46,374 bases of DNA from Synechococcus sp. AG-670-B23 (GTDB lineage Bacteria; Cyanobacteriota; Cyanobacteriia; PCC-6307; Cyanobiaceae): the NCBI GenBank assembly GCA_003209165.1, contig QCSL01000015.1, positions 1 to 46,374 on the forward strand, in the 5' to 3' direction. Positions 1 to 9,135 of the stretch are shown here, piece after piece. The translations under genes were made by a program, and so were the position numbers. Position 1 is the stretch's first letter. Each line of letters starts with the position of its first letter. The notes under the pieces are model-generated. The model saw only the letters and a list, made by a program, of their open reading frames with translations, did no database searches and was not told the DNA's origin.

Positions 1-2
1 TG

Positions 3-329
3 AAGACCGCCGCCGAAAACCTGAGCCAGGCTCAGTCCGAGTTGGCTGCTGCCCAGGAGAAAGCCGAGAAGATTCGTGCTGATGGTCAGGCACGCGCAGC
101 AGGCATCCGCTCTGAAGGCGAGAAACGCACCATCTCTGTGATGGCTGCGATCAAGGCCGGTGCAGATGCCGATGCCGAAGCCGATGCTGCTCGAATCAAA
201 GACAGCCTGCGTCGTGAGGCCGCTCTAGCGGCAATCGACAAGGCTCTAGCCGAACTTCCGGCTCGTCTCGATGCCAGTGCACAGGCCAAGTTGATCGATT
301 CCACTATCAAAAATCTGGAGAACGCCTGA
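3..329 (+). CDS. atpF: ATP synthase subunit b, C-terminal part (cut by window edge)
   Basis: The reading frame is open from base 3 and ends in TGA at 327-329, so only about the last 108 residues are present. They are almost entirely charged and alanine-rich helix (runs such as AAAQEKAEKIRADGQARAAG), which is the coiled-coil peripheral stalk of the b/b' subunit. The membrane anchor would lie before the window. The stop overlaps the atpH start by one base (TGATG), as expected for the cyanobacterial atpI-H-G-F-D-A-C operon. The protein would act at the thylakoid membrane, tying F1 to Fo. The identity rests mainly on gene order plus composition. Confidence 0.9.
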   Translation, partial: KTAAENLSQAQSELAAAQEKAEKIRADGQARAAGIRSEGEKRTISVMAAIKAGADADAEADAARIKDSLRREAALAAIDKALAELPARLDASAQAKLIDSTIKNLENA

Positions 330-877
330 TGCCTCTCCTTAACTCTCTGGCCACCCCCTACGCCGAAGCATTGCTTCAGGTCACCGAGGCTCGTGGTGAG
401 TCTGAAACCGTTGCCGATCAATGCAAGCAGCTGCTTGCGATCTGGAACGATTCCGAAGATTTCCGCGATGCCATGGTGTCCCCGGTGCTTGAGCCGGACG
501 CCAAGAAGCAAGCTCTTAAGGCGCTTGTGGGTGAGGATGTCACTCCTTCAGTCTTCAATTTGCTGAAGGTGTTGGCTGACCGTCAACGCCTCATCGCTTT
601 TGATGCGGTGATGCTTCGCTATCTCGAGCTTTATCGGGAACAGCAGGGCATCACTCTGGCCCAGGTCCGTTCTGCTCAAAGCCTCACTGAGGATCAACAG
701 GCGGCACTGTCCAAAAAGGTGCAGGCCATGGCCGGCACCAACAAGGTCGACATTGACCTCAGTGTGGATCCGTCCCTAATCGGCGGTTTCGTCGTGAGTC
801 TCGGATCTCAGGTGATCGATGCCAGCCTGTCTGGCCAGGTTCGTCGCCTCGGTCTGGCACTCGCCAAGGCGAGCTGA
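329..877 (+). CDS. atpH: ATP synthase subunit delta
   Basis: This 182-aa protein has the OSCP/delta family pattern: an N-terminal helical domain beginning PLLNSLATPYAEALLQV and a C-terminal segment with DPSLIGGFVVSLGSQVIDASLSGQ, which matches the conserved G-G-x-x-x-x-G-x-x-x-x-D-x-S family ending. Length is normal for the family. It links the peripheral stalk to the top of the alpha/beta hexamer. The ATG shares its A with the TGA of atpF, so translation is probably coupled. It is followed after 57 bases by atpA. Confidence 0.96.
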   Translation: MPLLNSLATPYAEALLQVTEARGESETVADQCKQLLAIWNDSEDFRDAMVSPVLEPDAKKQALKALVGEDVTPSVFNLLKVLADRQRLIAFDAVMLRYLELYREQQGITLAQVRSAQSLTEDQQAALSKKVQAMAGTNKVDIDLSVDPSLIGGFVVSLGSQVIDASLSGQVRRLGLALAKAS

Positions 878-934
878 CCTCACTCTTTCCTCCACCGCTC
901 CTTCCTCCCCAACTCCCAGCTGGGATCACACGCC

Positions 935-2455
935 ATGGTTTCCATCCGTCCTGACGAGATCAGCGCCATCCTCAAGAAGCAGATTGAGGACTACGACAAG
1001 TCGGTTTCCGTCAGCAATGTCGGCACCGTTTTGACCGTGGGCGACGGCATTGCCCGTGTCTACGGCCTGCAGCAAGCCATGGCCGGCGAACTTATTGAAT
1101 TTGAGGACGGCACCGAAGGCATCGCCTTGAACCTCGAAGACGACAACGTCGGCGCGGTGCTGATGGGTGAGGGCTACGGCATTCAGGAAGGCAGCACGGT
1201 GAAGGCCACCGGCAAGATCGCCGCTGTGCCCGTGGGTGACGCCATGCTGGGCCGGGTGGTGAACTCCCTGGGCCGCGCTATCGACGGCAAGGGCGAAATC
1301 GCCACCAGCGAGACGCGCCTAATCGAATCCATGGCGCCCGGCATCATTCAGCGCAAGTCGGTGCACGAGCCGATGCAGACCGGCATCACCGCCATCGACG
1401 CGATGATCCCCGTAGGCCGTGGCCAGCGCGAGCTGATCATTGGTGACCGCCAGACCGGCAAGACCGCCATCGCGATCGACACCATCCTGAACCAGGCGGA
1501 TCAGGACATGATCTGCGTCTACGTCGCCGTGGGTCAAAAGGCTGCTTCCGTGGCCAACGTTGTTGAAGTGCTGCGTGAGCGCGGCGCCCTCGACTACACC
1601 GTGATCGTGGCGGCTAACGCTTCCGAGCCTGCTGCACTGCAATACCTGGCTCCCTACACCGGCGCCACCATCGCCGAGTACTTCATGTACAAGGGCAAGG
1701 CCACCTTGGTGATCTACGACGATCTTTCCAAGCAGGCTGCTGCCTACCGCCAGATGTCGCTCCTCCTGCGTCGTCCGCCCGGTCGTGAGGCCTATCCCGG
1801 TGACGTCTTCTACTGCCACAGCCGTCTGCTCGAGCGTGCAGCCAAGTTGTCTGATGCCATGGGCAAGGGTTCCATGACCGCCCTGCCGATCATCGAGACC
1901 CAGGCCGGTGACGTTTCGGCTTATATCCCCACCAACGTGATTTCGATCACGGATGGTCAGATCTTCCTCAGCTCCGACCTGTTCAACTCCGGTCTGCGTC
2001 CTGCGATCAACGTTGGTATCTCCGTGAGCCGGGTGGGCGGTGCTGCTCAGACCAAGGCCATCAAGAAGATTGCTGGCACCTTGAAACTGGAGCTGGCCCA
2101 GTTCGACGAACTGGCCGCCTTCTCCCAGTTCGCTTCTGACCTGGACGCCTCCACCCAGCAACAGCTTGAGCGCGGCAAGCGCCTGCGTGAACTGCTCAAG
2201 CAGCCTCAGTTCAGCCCCCTAATCCTGGCTGAGCAGGTCGCCATCGTTTACGCCGGTGTGAAGGGCCTGATCGACGACGTCCCCGTTGACAAGGTTGTCG
2301 ACTTCTCCCGCGAACTGCGTGAGTACCTCAAGTCCAACAAGGCTGAGTTCATCACCGAAATCCAGGAGAAGAAAGTGATGAGTCCTGAGGCTGAGGCGAT
2401 CCTCAAGGACGCCATCACCGAAGTCGTGTCCACCATGGTCGCTTCCGCGGCCTGA
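935..2455 (+). CDS. atpA: ATP synthase subunit alpha
   Basis: This is a 506-aa protein with a full-length F1 alpha sequence. It has the N-terminal beta-barrel start ([18 protein letters not shown]), the Walker A motif GDRQTGKTA near residues 170-178, the alpha-subunit signature around [14 protein letters not shown], and the C-terminal helical domain. Alpha subunits bind nucleotide without turnover and form the hexamer with beta. The ATG at 935 gives the normal family N-terminus. It lies in the atpF-H-A-G operon and is 13 bases from atpG. Confidence 0.98.
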   Translation: MVSIRPDEISAILKKQIEDYDKSVSVSNVGTVLTVGDGIARVYGLQQAMAGELIEFEDGTEGIALNLEDDNVGAVLMGEGYGIQEGSTVKATGKIAAVPVGDAMLGRVVNSLGRAIDGKGEIATSETRLIESMAPGIIQRKSVHEPMQTGITAIDAMIPVGRGQRELIIGDRQTGKTAIAIDTILNQADQDMICVYVAVGQKAASVANVVEVLRERGALDYTVIVAANASEPAALQYLAPYTGATIAEYFMYKGKATLVIYDDLSKQAAAYRQMSLLLRRPPGREAYPGDVFYCHSRLLERAAKLSDAMGKGSMTALPIIETQAGDVSAYIPTNVISITDGQIFLSSDLFNSGLRPAINVGISVSRVGGAAQTKAIKKIAGTLKLELAQFDELAAFSQFASDLDASTQQQLERGKRLRELLKQPQFSPLILAEQVAIVYAGVKGLIDDVPVDKVVDFSRELREYLKSNKAEFITEIQEKKVMSPEAEAILKDAITEVVSTMVASAA

Positions 2456-2468
2456 AGGAGCTGCCGAC

Positions 2469-3419
2469 ATGGCGAATCTCAAGGAAATCCGAGACCGAAT
2501 TAAGTCGGTCAAAAACACCCGCAAGATCACCGAGGCCATGCGCCTTGTGGCTGCGGCCAAGGTGCGTCGCGCCCAGGAGCAAGTGCTCCGCAGCCGTCCC
2601 TTCGCGGATCGGCTGGCCCGGATCCTGGAAAACCTCCAGTCCCGTATGGGTTTCGAAGACGCGGCATCTCCCCTGATGCAGCAGCGCAATGTTGAGACCA
2701 TCACCCTGGTGGCGGTCACCGGTGATCGCGGCCTTTGCGGTGGCTACAACGCCAATATCATCAAGCGTACGGAACAGCGTTTTGCTGAGCTGAAGGGCAA
2801 GGGCTTCGATGTGAAGCTGCTGCTGATCGGCACCAAAGCCATCGGCTACTTCACCCGTCGTGACTACCCGATTCAGGCCACCTTCTCTGGTCTGGAACAG
2901 GTTCCCACCGCCGATGAGGCCAACACGATCTCCACGGATCTGCTGGCTGAATTCCTGGCTGAAAGCACCGACCGCGTTGAACTGATTTTCACCAAGTTCA
3001 TCAATCTGGTGAGCTGTAAGCCCGTGGTTCAGACCCTGCTGCCCTTAGATCCTCAGGACATCGCTGATCCTGATGATGAGATCTTCCGTCTCACCACCAA
3101 AGATGGCCTTCTGACGGTGGAGCCCGGTGCAGGCCCTGCTAACACTGAGCCGAAGATCGCTTCTGACATCGTATTTGAGCAGACCCCCGAACAGCTGCTG
3201 AATGCACTGCTTCCTTTGTATCTGCAGAACCAGTTGCTGCGTTCCTTGCAGGAATCGGCTGCCTCAGAGCTGGCTAGCCGGATGACCGCCATGAACAACG
3301 CCAGCGATAACGCCAAGGAGTTGGCCAAGACCCTCACCCTTGACTACAACAAGGCCCGTCAGGCTGCGATTACTCAGGAGATCCTGGAAGTTGCAGGCGG
3401 TGCTGCCGCTGTTGGCTGA
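2469..3419 (+). CDS. atpG: ATP synthase subunit gamma
   Basis: This 316-aa protein starts [20 protein letters not shown] and ends with the conserved gamma helix ([20 protein letters not shown]). It is the central rotor shaft of F1. Cyanobacterial and plastid gamma subunits are longer than bacterial ones because of an inserted segment, and the stretch around residues 195-240 ([20 protein letters not shown] onward) is in the right place for it. No CxxxxxC redox pair is visible there, as expected for cyanobacteria. A GGAG ribosome binding site lies at 2457-2460, nine bases before the ATG. Confidence 0.97.
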   Translation: MANLKEIRDRIKSVKNTRKITEAMRLVAAAKVRRAQEQVLRSRPFADRLARILENLQSRMGFEDAASPLMQQRNVETITLVAVTGDRGLCGGYNANIIKRTEQRFAELKGKGFDVKLLLIGTKAIGYFTRRDYPIQATFSGLEQVPTADEANTISTDLLAEFLAESTDRVELIFTKFINLVSCKPVVQTLLPLDPQDIADPDDEIFRLTTKDGLLTVEPGAGPANTEPKIASDIVFEQTPEQLLNALLPLYLQNQLLRSLQESAASELASRMTAMNNASDNAKELAKTLTLDYNKARQAAITQEILEVAGGAAAVG

Positions 3420-3459
3420 TCACTTCGGTTGATCCTTTCGGTCGATCGGTTCATTGAAT

Positions 3460-3485
3460 GCCGGTCCTTCGGGGCCGGCTTTTTT
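3460..3485 (+). terminator. Rho-independent terminator after atpG
   Basis: An 8-bp GC-rich stem (GCCGGTCC / GGGCCGGC with one G-U pair) closes a TTCG tetraloop and runs into six T residues at 3480-3485. It ends the ATP synthase operon 40 bases after the atpG stop. Confidence 0.93.
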
Positions 3486-3528
3486 GTGCCGTGTTAACGG
3501 TGAAGCGCAGCGGTTGGAGGGTGTGTGC

Positions 3529-4231
3529 GTGCTTCAGCTTCATCAGCTCTTTCTCACCGTGGTTGCAACAACGCAACTTCCTCTCGACCCCCTGCAGCAG
3601 GCCTCCTGCATGTAGGCGCTAATGGAGATTCGCGGTGAAGCCGAGGGCAACCCCAGTGAAGGCTGCGCCAGGACTGGGGACCTGCATGGGGTGTGGCAGC
3701 TGCATCAACAGCAGCCCTTTCATGCCTTGGCTCGGCTGGTGGTCGAGCAGGCCTGGAGTTATCTCGATTCGCTTGGGTTTGAGCGAAGCCAAGTGGCCCT
3801 GCATCTGCAGCGTTGCTGGCCGGTGATCAGTGATACGGATCAAGCGGTTGGCCGCCACCATCACCCCAATGCCCATCTCAGCGCTGTTCTCTACCTCACG
3901 GGCAACGGCTCGGGAGAAGAAGGCGTGTTGCGGCTGCATGCCTCATCAACCCAATGAGTTGGTGGCGGGTTTGGCGGTGGGTTATGGCGGCCCGATTGCT
4001 GAAGGCCACCCGTTCAATCAGTCCCACTGGGATCTGGCCCCGCGCCAGGGTTTGCTGGTGCTGTTTCCGTCGAGCCTGCACCACAGCGTTCTGCCCAACG
4101 ACGCCCCAGACGAGCTGCGCTGTTCCATCAGTTTTGATTTCGTGCTGACAGCACCAGTGCAGGGTGGTTCGCCGGAATATCTGGCGCCCCACCCCCGCCA
4201 TTGGGACTCGCTTGACGAGCCCATTGCCTGA
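3529..4231 (+). pseudogene. 2OG-Fe(II) oxygenase-like gene (TIGR02466-type), with an internal stop and a frameshift
   Basis: One protein can be read across three pieces. From GTG at 3529 the frame reads VLQLHQLFLTVVATTQLPL and so on, then hits TAG at 3613-3615. The same frame resumes as ALMEIRGEAEGNPSEG to 3957, covering the first metal-site segment RHHHPNAHLSAVLYLTGN. After about 3940 the sequence continues one frame over (QPNELVAGLAVGYGGP) to 4231 with the second metal-site segment LLVLFPSSLHHSV. The HxxxxH/N and HHSV spacing fits the small 2OG-Fe(II) oxygenase family found in marine cyanobacteria. The TAG could be a CAG glutamine codon changed by one transition. A frameshift (one extra base or two lost) is needed near 3936-3945. 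Two independent lesions argue for a decayed gene rather than one sequencing error. The family assignment is from memory of the motif pattern. Confidence 0.72.
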
Positions 4232-4263
4232 GAGAATGCGAAGTCTTCCTTGTTGAGCCCGGC

Positions 4264-4593
4264 ATGTCCGACGTGGCCACTTACACCGTCCGCGCCGAGT
4301 TCGAAGGCGAAACCCACAGCTTTCCCTGCCGCGCTGACCAGACGGTGCTGAATGCTGCTGAGGCCGCTGGCATCACCCTTCCCAGCTCCTGCTGCTCCGG
4401 GGTATGCACCACTTGTGCTGCGGTGATCAGTGAGGGCAGTGTTGAACAGCCCGATGCCATGGGCGTGAAGGGTGAGCTTCAGCAGCAGGGCTACAGCCTG
4501 CTGTGTGTGGCTTTCCCGCGGGCCGATCTCACCCTCAAGGCGGGGCAAGAGGATGCGCTCTACGAAGCCCAGTTCGGTCAATACCAGAAGTGA
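4264..4593 (+). CDS. Plant-type [2Fe-2S] ferredoxin, divergent
   Basis: This 109-aa protein has the ferredoxin ligand pattern C43-x4-C48-x2-C51 with the last cysteine at C81 (SLLCVAFP). It has an extra cysteine, C44, next to the first ligand (SSCCSGVCTTC), where PetF at 46000 has [10 protein letters not shown]. The C-terminus is longer than that of PetF. It should carry single electrons in the cytoplasm or stroma, but the partner is not known. It heads a tightly overlapping set: its TGA lies inside the GTGA that starts the next gene. Confidence 0.9.
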   Translation: MSDVATYTVRAEFEGETHSFPCRADQTVLNAAEAAGITLPSSCCSGVCTTCAAVISEGSVEQPDAMGVKGELQQQGYSLLCVAFPRADLTLKAGQEDALYEAQFGQYQK

Positions 4594-4775
4594 GGCTCAC
4601 CAGCCTGCAACGCCAGTTTCCTTGGCCCGCTGATGTGCCATTGGTTGAGCTGCGCAGCTGGATCCGTCAGCAGTTGGCTCAGGAGGGTGATGTGCTGCGT
4701 TGGGCTCTTACCGCAGTGCACTCCAGCGCCGATGGTGCTCGAACCCTTCAAGTGGAGGCAGTGATCAGCGCGTGA
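4590..4775 (+). CDS. Conserved-looking 61-aa protein of unknown function
   Basis: A GTG at 4590 overlaps the ferredoxin stop (GTGA), and the reading frame gives 61 residues (RLTSLQRQFPWPADVPLVEL, ending LQVEAVISA). Its own stop overlaps the GTG of the next gene, again as GTGA. No domain is recognised. There are no cysteines, no membrane segment and no signal peptide. The strict 4-base overlaps on both sides are the main reason to call it a real gene, and they suggest that it is made in step with the ferredoxin and the DUF3326 protein. Confidence 0.7.
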   Translation: MRLTSLQRQFPWPADVPLVELRSWIRQQLAQEGDVLRWALTAVHSSADGARTLQVEAVISA

Positions 4776-5824
4776 GCTCGCCGCCGATGCCAACGCTGAT
4801 GCTGGTGCCGACAGGCATCGGTTGTGACATCGGTGGCTACGCCGGTGACGCGCTGCCGTCTGCACGGTTGTTGGCTTCAGCGAGCGGCTGCCTGATCACT
4901 CATCCCAATGTGATGAACGGGGCTTCGCTGTATTGGAGCGATTCCCGCGTGCTCTATGTGGAGGGCTATGGCCTCGATCGGTTCGCCGTGGGTGACTGGG
5001 CCCTGCGGCCGGTGCGAAGGCAACGGATCGGCTTGCTGCTGGATGCCGGCATCGAGCCCGAGCTGGCCCAGCGCCAGATTCAGGTGGCTGAGGGCTGCCG
5101 CGCCAGCCTTGGTTTGGAGATCGGCCCGGTGATTTCAACAGATGCGCCGCTTGAGGTGACGCTTGAGTGCGGTGCCAGTGGCGCCAGCTGGGGGCGATTG
5201 GGGTGTCCTCATGCCTTGTTGCGGGCTGGTGAACGCTTGAAGCAAGCCGGGGCGACGGCGATTGCGGTGGTGGCCCGCTTTCCGGAGGATCCGGAGAGTG
5301 AGGAGTTGGCGGCTTATCGCCAGGGCAGTGGCGTGGATGGTCTGGCCGGTGCTGAAGCGGTGATCAGTCACCTGCTGGTGCAGCACCTGCAGATTCCCTG
5401 TGCCCACGCTCCGGCCTTGGACCCTTTGCCCCTGGATCCGCAGCTGGATCCAAGGGCGGCGGGTGAGGAGCTCGGCTACACCTTCCTGGCCTGCGTGTTG
5501 GTGGGGCTGAGCCGAGCACCGGATCTGGTGAGCGCCCCCTGGCAGCCTGGCGATCTTCATGCGGCGCAATTGGGGGCGGTTGTGGTGCCCGAAGGTGCCC
5601 TGGGGGGGGAGGCACTGTTGGCCTGCGTGGAGCACAATCTTCCCGTGGTCTGCGTGGCCAATCCATCGGTGCTGTCTGTCACGGCCGACGCCATTGGTTT
5701 GAGCCAGGGCGTTCTTCATGCCAGCAGTTACAGCGAGGCAGCAGGGTTGGTGCTGGCGCTGCGGGAGGGATTGAGTCCGGCCTCCCTGGGCCGGCCACTA
5801 CCAGCGCTGCAACGGTTGGATTGA
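4772..5824 (+). CDS. DUF3326 family protein
   Basis: This protein of about 350 aa begins near MPTLMLVPTGIGCDIGGYAG, which I recognise as the start of the cyanobacterial and plant DUF3326 family. The glycine-rich opening and the later segment GAVVVPEGALGGEALLACVE are characteristic. The function is not established. I chose GTG 4772 because it overlaps the previous stop; ATG 4787 is an equally possible start and fits the conserved N-terminus. The stop TGA at 5822-5824 overlaps the next ATG by one base. Confidence 0.8.
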   Translation: MSSPPMPTLMLVPTGIGCDIGGYAGDALPSARLLASASGCLITHPNVMNGASLYWSDSRVLYVEGYGLDRFAVGDWALRPVRRQRIGLLLDAGIEPELAQRQIQVAEGCRASLGLEIGPVISTDAPLEVTLECGASGASWGRLGCPHALLRAGERLKQAGATAIAVVARFPEDPESEELAAYRQGSGVDGLAGAEAVISHLLVQHLQIPCAHAPALDPLPLDPQLDPRAAGEELGYTFLACVLVGLSRAPDLVSAPWQPGDLHAAQLGAVVVPEGALGGEALLACVEHNLPVVCVANPSVLSVTADAIGLSQGVLHASSYSEAAGLVLALREGLSPASLGRPLPALQRLD

Positions 5825-6252
5825 TGCCTGGCGGTTTTGGTGGAGCCTCCGATCAGAGGCCTTGCCCCTGTGGGGGTGCTGTTTATCGCAGCTGCTGCGG
5901 GCCCTTGCATCGTGGCGATCAGTGTGCCGAAACGGCTGAACAGTTGATGCGCTCCAGATATTCAGCTTTTGCGCGCGGCGAGATCGACTATCTGCTGGCC
6001 ACCCATCCCGAGCCGGATGTTCCAGCACAGCAGCGGCGTTGTTCCCTGGAGCGGAGTTGCCGGCAGACCCGTTGGCTCGGCTTGACTGTGCTGGGTGTCA
6101 GCGCCGGCGGCCCGCGTGATCTGGAGGGAACGGTGCAGTTTGAAGCCCGTTATCGCGGTGGGGTGCTGAAGGAAACCTCCCTGTTTCGGCGTCGAGATGG
6201 CGCGGAGGATGGTCCTTGGTTCTATGTGGGTGCACTCCACTTGGAGGGCTAA
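5824..6252 (+). CDS. YchJ/UPF0225 family protein
   Basis: This 142-aa protein has an N-terminal SEC-C-like cysteine motif (CPCGGAVYRSCCGPLHRG), followed by the YchJ signature AEQLMRSRYSAFARGEIDYLLATH and the C-terminal SNTF2-like part (VQFEARYRGG, then ETSLFRRRDG, WFYVGALH). SEC-C motifs bind zinc; the function of the family is unknown. The ATG at 5824 is inside the preceding stop. Its TAA overlaps the stop of the convergent alanine dehydrogenase gene. Confidence 0.87.
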   Translation: MPGGFGGASDQRPCPCGGAVYRSCCGPLHRGDQCAETAEQLMRSRYSAFARGEIDYLLATHPEPDVPAQQRRCSLERSCRQTRWLGLTVLGVSAGGPRDLEGTVQFEARYRGGVLKETSLFRRRDGAEDGPWFYVGALHLEG

Positions 6253-7388
6253 CGCAGGCAGGCCATCGGATGCCGCGGCGGCACCCCCAGTGCTTTGGCC
6301 ACGCCGGGGTGGCAGACCGATCCCTGAACCGTGTTCAGGCCGGAGATGAGTTCCGGTCGTTCTGTCACCGCCTCCTCCAGACCTCGTCCGGCGATGCCCA
6401 GGATGTACGGGAGTGTCACGCTCACCAGGGCTTCGGTGGAGGTGAACGGCACCGCACCAGGCATGTTGCCCACGGCGTAGTGCTGCACGCCGTGGATGGT
6501 CACGGTGGGATCGCGGTGGGTCGTCTCCTGGCTTGTGGCGATGCAGCCGCCTTGGTCGATGGCCACATCCACAATCACCGAACCAGGTCGCATCTGCTTC
6601 ACCATCTGCTCGTCCACCAGGGTGGGGGCGCGCCCGCCGGGAGTGAGCACGGCTCCGATCACTAGATCCGCCGTTGGCACCAACCGTTCAAGAAGCCCGC
6701 GGCTGCTCACCACACTCATCAAGCGACCGCGCCGGTCGGCCTCCAGGCTGCGCAACCGCATGGGTGAGCGGTCGAGCAGCAACACCTCGGCATCCATGGC
6801 GGCGGCCGTTCGTGCGGCATTCCATCCCACGGTGCCGGCGCCAAGCACCACCACCCGGGCCGGTTGCACGCCAGTGCAGCCACCCATCAACACGCCTCGG
6901 CCGCCATGGGGTTTCTCCAGCAGGTGGGCTCCCACCTGGGCCGCCAAACGCCCCGCGATTTCGCTCATGGGAGCCAGCAACGGCAGGCTGCCGTTCTCCA
7001 GCTGCACGGTTTCGTAGGCGATGGCGGCGGTGCCCGCTTCCAGTAGGGCATCCCCAACGCTGGGATAAGCCGCCAGGTGTAGATAGGTGAATAGCACCAT
7101 GTCATTCCGCAGGTAGGCAAATTCCTCCGCCTGCGGTTCCTTCACCTTCACCACCAAATGGGCGCCCCAGGCCTCGTCGCGGCTCACCAGCTGTGCACCT
7201 GCGGCGGCAAAGGCGTCGTCACCGATTCCCGCTCCAGCCCCGGCTCCGGTTTCGATGCGCACTTCCAAGCCCTGGCTCACCAGCTCCCTTACTGCGTCAG
7301 GAGTCAGCGCCACGCGCTGCTCATCGAGCTTGATCTCCTTCGGCACACCGATGCTGGCCATCGGGGCCGAGAGGACGGAGGCTGCCAT
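6249..7388 (-). CDS. ald: Alanine dehydrogenase
   Basis: This 379-aa protein has the alanine dehydrogenase opening IGVPKEIKLDEQRVALTPD, the substrate-side segment VVKVKEPQAEEF, the catalytic-region sequence LFTYLHLAA, the Rossmann dinucleotide fold VVLGAGTVGWNAARTAAAMD, and DVAIDQGGCIATS. It interconverts L-alanine with pyruvate and ammonia using NAD. The start may be 7388 (MAASVLSAPMAS) or the internal ATG at 7361, which matches the usual family N-terminus more closely. It lies downstream of nadE on the same strand, with a 73-base gap. Confidence 0.95.
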   Translation of the reverse strand: MAASVLSAPMASIGVPKEIKLDEQRVALTPDAVRELVSQGLEVRIETGAGAGAGIGDDAFAAAGAQLVSRDEAWGAHLVVKVKEPQAEEFAYLRNDMVLFTYLHLAAYPSVGDALLEAGTAAIAYETVQLENGSLPLLAPMSEIAGRLAAQVGAHLLEKPHGGRGVLMGGCTGVQPARVVVLGAGTVGWNAARTAAAMDAEVLLLDRSPMRLRSLEADRRGRLMSVVSSRGLLERLVPTADLVIGAVLTPGGRAPTLVDEQMVKQMRPGSVIVDVAIDQGGCIATSQETTHRDPTVTIHGVQHYAVGNMPGAVPFTSTEALVSVTLPYILGIAGRGLEEAVTERPELISGLNTVQGSVCHPGVAKALGVPPRHPMACLR

Positions 7389-7461
7389 GGCGGCTTCAAG
7401 GGGATCACTTCAATCTGGCTCCGCCGCGCGCAACCCGCCACATCTCAAAGGTGGGCTTGCT

Positions 7462-9135
7462 TTAGGCCGCGGCAATCGGTAATCGCCAGCCGCTGCCGAA
7501 GGCTTGGGGACTCACCTTCAGCAACGGTGCCGCTTGCCGCCGCTTGAATTCGGCCCGTCTTAGCAGCCGCTCCACCCGCTCCACCAGGGCGGGATCGTGG
7601 CCGGCGGCCACCAGGGTTGTTCCGGAATGGCGCTCCTGGATCAGGGCTTTGAGCAGGGCATCCAGCGCGTTGTAGTCGGGCAGGGAGTCGCTGTCTTTTT
7701 GGTTGGGCCGCAGCTCGGCGCTGGGGGGTTTGCGTCGAATCTCTTCCCCCACAAGCTCCCCTTTCGTGGGTAGTCCTAGCGCCTGGCGGCAACTTCGGGC
7801 TGCGTCGCTGTCGAGCCAGTCGCAAAGAGAAAACACGCTGGTTTTGTAGACATCGCCAATCACCGCGAGCCCGCCGTTCATGTCGCCATAGAGGGTGCAG
7901 TAGCCCACAGCCAGCTCTGATTTGTTGCCGGTGGTGAGCAGCAGTTGGCCCTGCTGGTTGGCCACGGCCATCAGCAGGGTGCCGCGAATTCGCGATTGCA
8001 GATTTTCCGCCGTCACGCCCTGGGGTGCTTCCCCCAGCGGTGCGGTCAGGGCTTGGTCGTAGCTGTCCATCAGGCCCGCGATAGTCACTGTTTTGGTCTG
8101 CAGCCCCAACCGTTCGGCCAAGGCCAAGGCATCGTCAATGGATCCAGCCGAGCTCCAAGGGGAGGGCATCAACAGTGCCGACACCGCCTCTTTCCCCAGG
8201 GCCGCGGTGGCGATCACCGCCACCAGTGCTGAATCGATGCCGCCGCTTAACCCCAGCAATGCCTTTTTGAACCCGCATTTCTGGGCGTAGTCACGCACCC
8301 CAAGCACCAGGGCTCGGAACAGCCTCTCTAGGGGATCCATCGCCTGGGCCTTGATCGGGGCTGGATCGCAGCTGTCCCAAATTGCGAGATGCTCCTCACA
8401 GACGGGGAGCTCCAGCTGCACGGCGCCATTGGCTCCCACCACAAAACTGGCCCCGTCGAACACCAGCTCGTCGTTGCCTCCTACTTGATTGAGGTATACA
8501 AGTGGGCAATTGAGGCGTTGCGCCGCTGCCGCCGCCAGCTGTTGGCGCAAGGCTGGCTTAGAGGCATCGAAGGGGGAAGCCGCCAGATTGATCACTAGAT
8601 CCGGCTGTTCGGGGATCAGTTGATCGATTGGATCCGGTCCGTCCAGGCGCTCGCGCTGCAGGCCGTCATCCACCCAGAGGTCTTCGCAGATGGTGAGGCC
8701 CAGTCGCTTCCCGTTGGGTAGGCTGAGCAGGCAGGGCCCATCGCCGGGGCGGAAGTAGCGCCGCTCATCAAAGACGTCGTAACTGGGCAGCAGCTGTTTC
8801 TGGGCAATCGGACGCCAGCCCAGACGATTCACCAGCACCACACCGTTGTGCAGCCGTGGACTGCGGGCATCTGATGCGGGCAGCGCAGCTCCCACCAACA
8901 GGGTGACGCTGCTGTTCAGTTGGTTCACCAGCCACTGCAGCACTGTGTCCTGCTGTTGGAGGCGGCTGCGCTCGAGCAACTGGTCCCGGGGGGGATACCC
9001 CCAGAGGGAGAGTTCAGGGGTGAGCACCAGCTCAACAGCCTGCTCTTCTGCCCTGCGCACGGCCTCCAGAATCCGCTTCGCGTTGCCCTGGAAGTCGCCG
9101 ACCACGGGGTTGAGTTGCGCCAGGGCGATGCGCAT
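7462..9135 (-). CDS. nadE: Glutamine-dependent NAD+ synthetase
   Basis: This is a 557-aa two-domain enzyme. The N-terminal part is a nitrilase-fold glutaminase with the Glu-Lys-Cys triad in ELSLWGYPPRD, QKQLLPSYDVFDERRYF and LTICEDLWVDD. The C-terminal synthetase has the PP-loop LGLSGGIDSALVA and LTTGNKSELAVGYCTLYGD. It amidates nicotinate adenine dinucleotide to NAD+. Start ATG 9135 gives MRIALAQLNPVVGDF, the family N-terminus, and shares one base with the nadD stop. A longer upstream reading would run into nadD and is not supported. Confidence 0.96.
   Translation of the reverse strand: MRIALAQLNPVVGDFQGNAKRILEAVRRAEEQAVELVLTPELSLWGYPPRDQLLERSRLQQQDTVLQWLVNQLNSSVTLLVGAALPASDARSPRLHNGVVLVNRLGWRPIAQKQLLPSYDVFDERRYFRPGDGPCLLSLPNGKRLGLTICEDLWVDDGLQRERLDGPDPIDQLIPEQPDLVINLAASPFDASKPALRQQLAAAAAQRLNCPLVYLNQVGGNDELVFDGASFVVGANGAVQLELPVCEEHLAIWDSCDPAPIKAQAMDPLERLFRALVLGVRDYAQKCGFKKALLGLSGGIDSALVAVIATAALGKEAVSALLMPSPWSSAGSIDDALALAERLGLQTKTVTIAGLMDSYDQALTAPLGEAPQGVTAENLQSRIRGTLLMAVANQQGQLLLTTGNKSELAVGYCTLYGDMNGGLAVIGDVYKTSVFSLCDWLDSDAARSCRQALGLPTKGELVGEEIRRKPPSAELRPNQKDSDSLPDYNALDALLKALIQERHSGTTLVAAGHDPALVERVERLLRRAEFKRRQAAPLLKVSPQAFGSGWRLPIAAA

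Noticed and set aside
1319-2161. 280-codon frame antisense to atpA
   Set aside because: It is a shadow of atpA codon bias with no start signal; the plus-strand gene fully explains the sequence.
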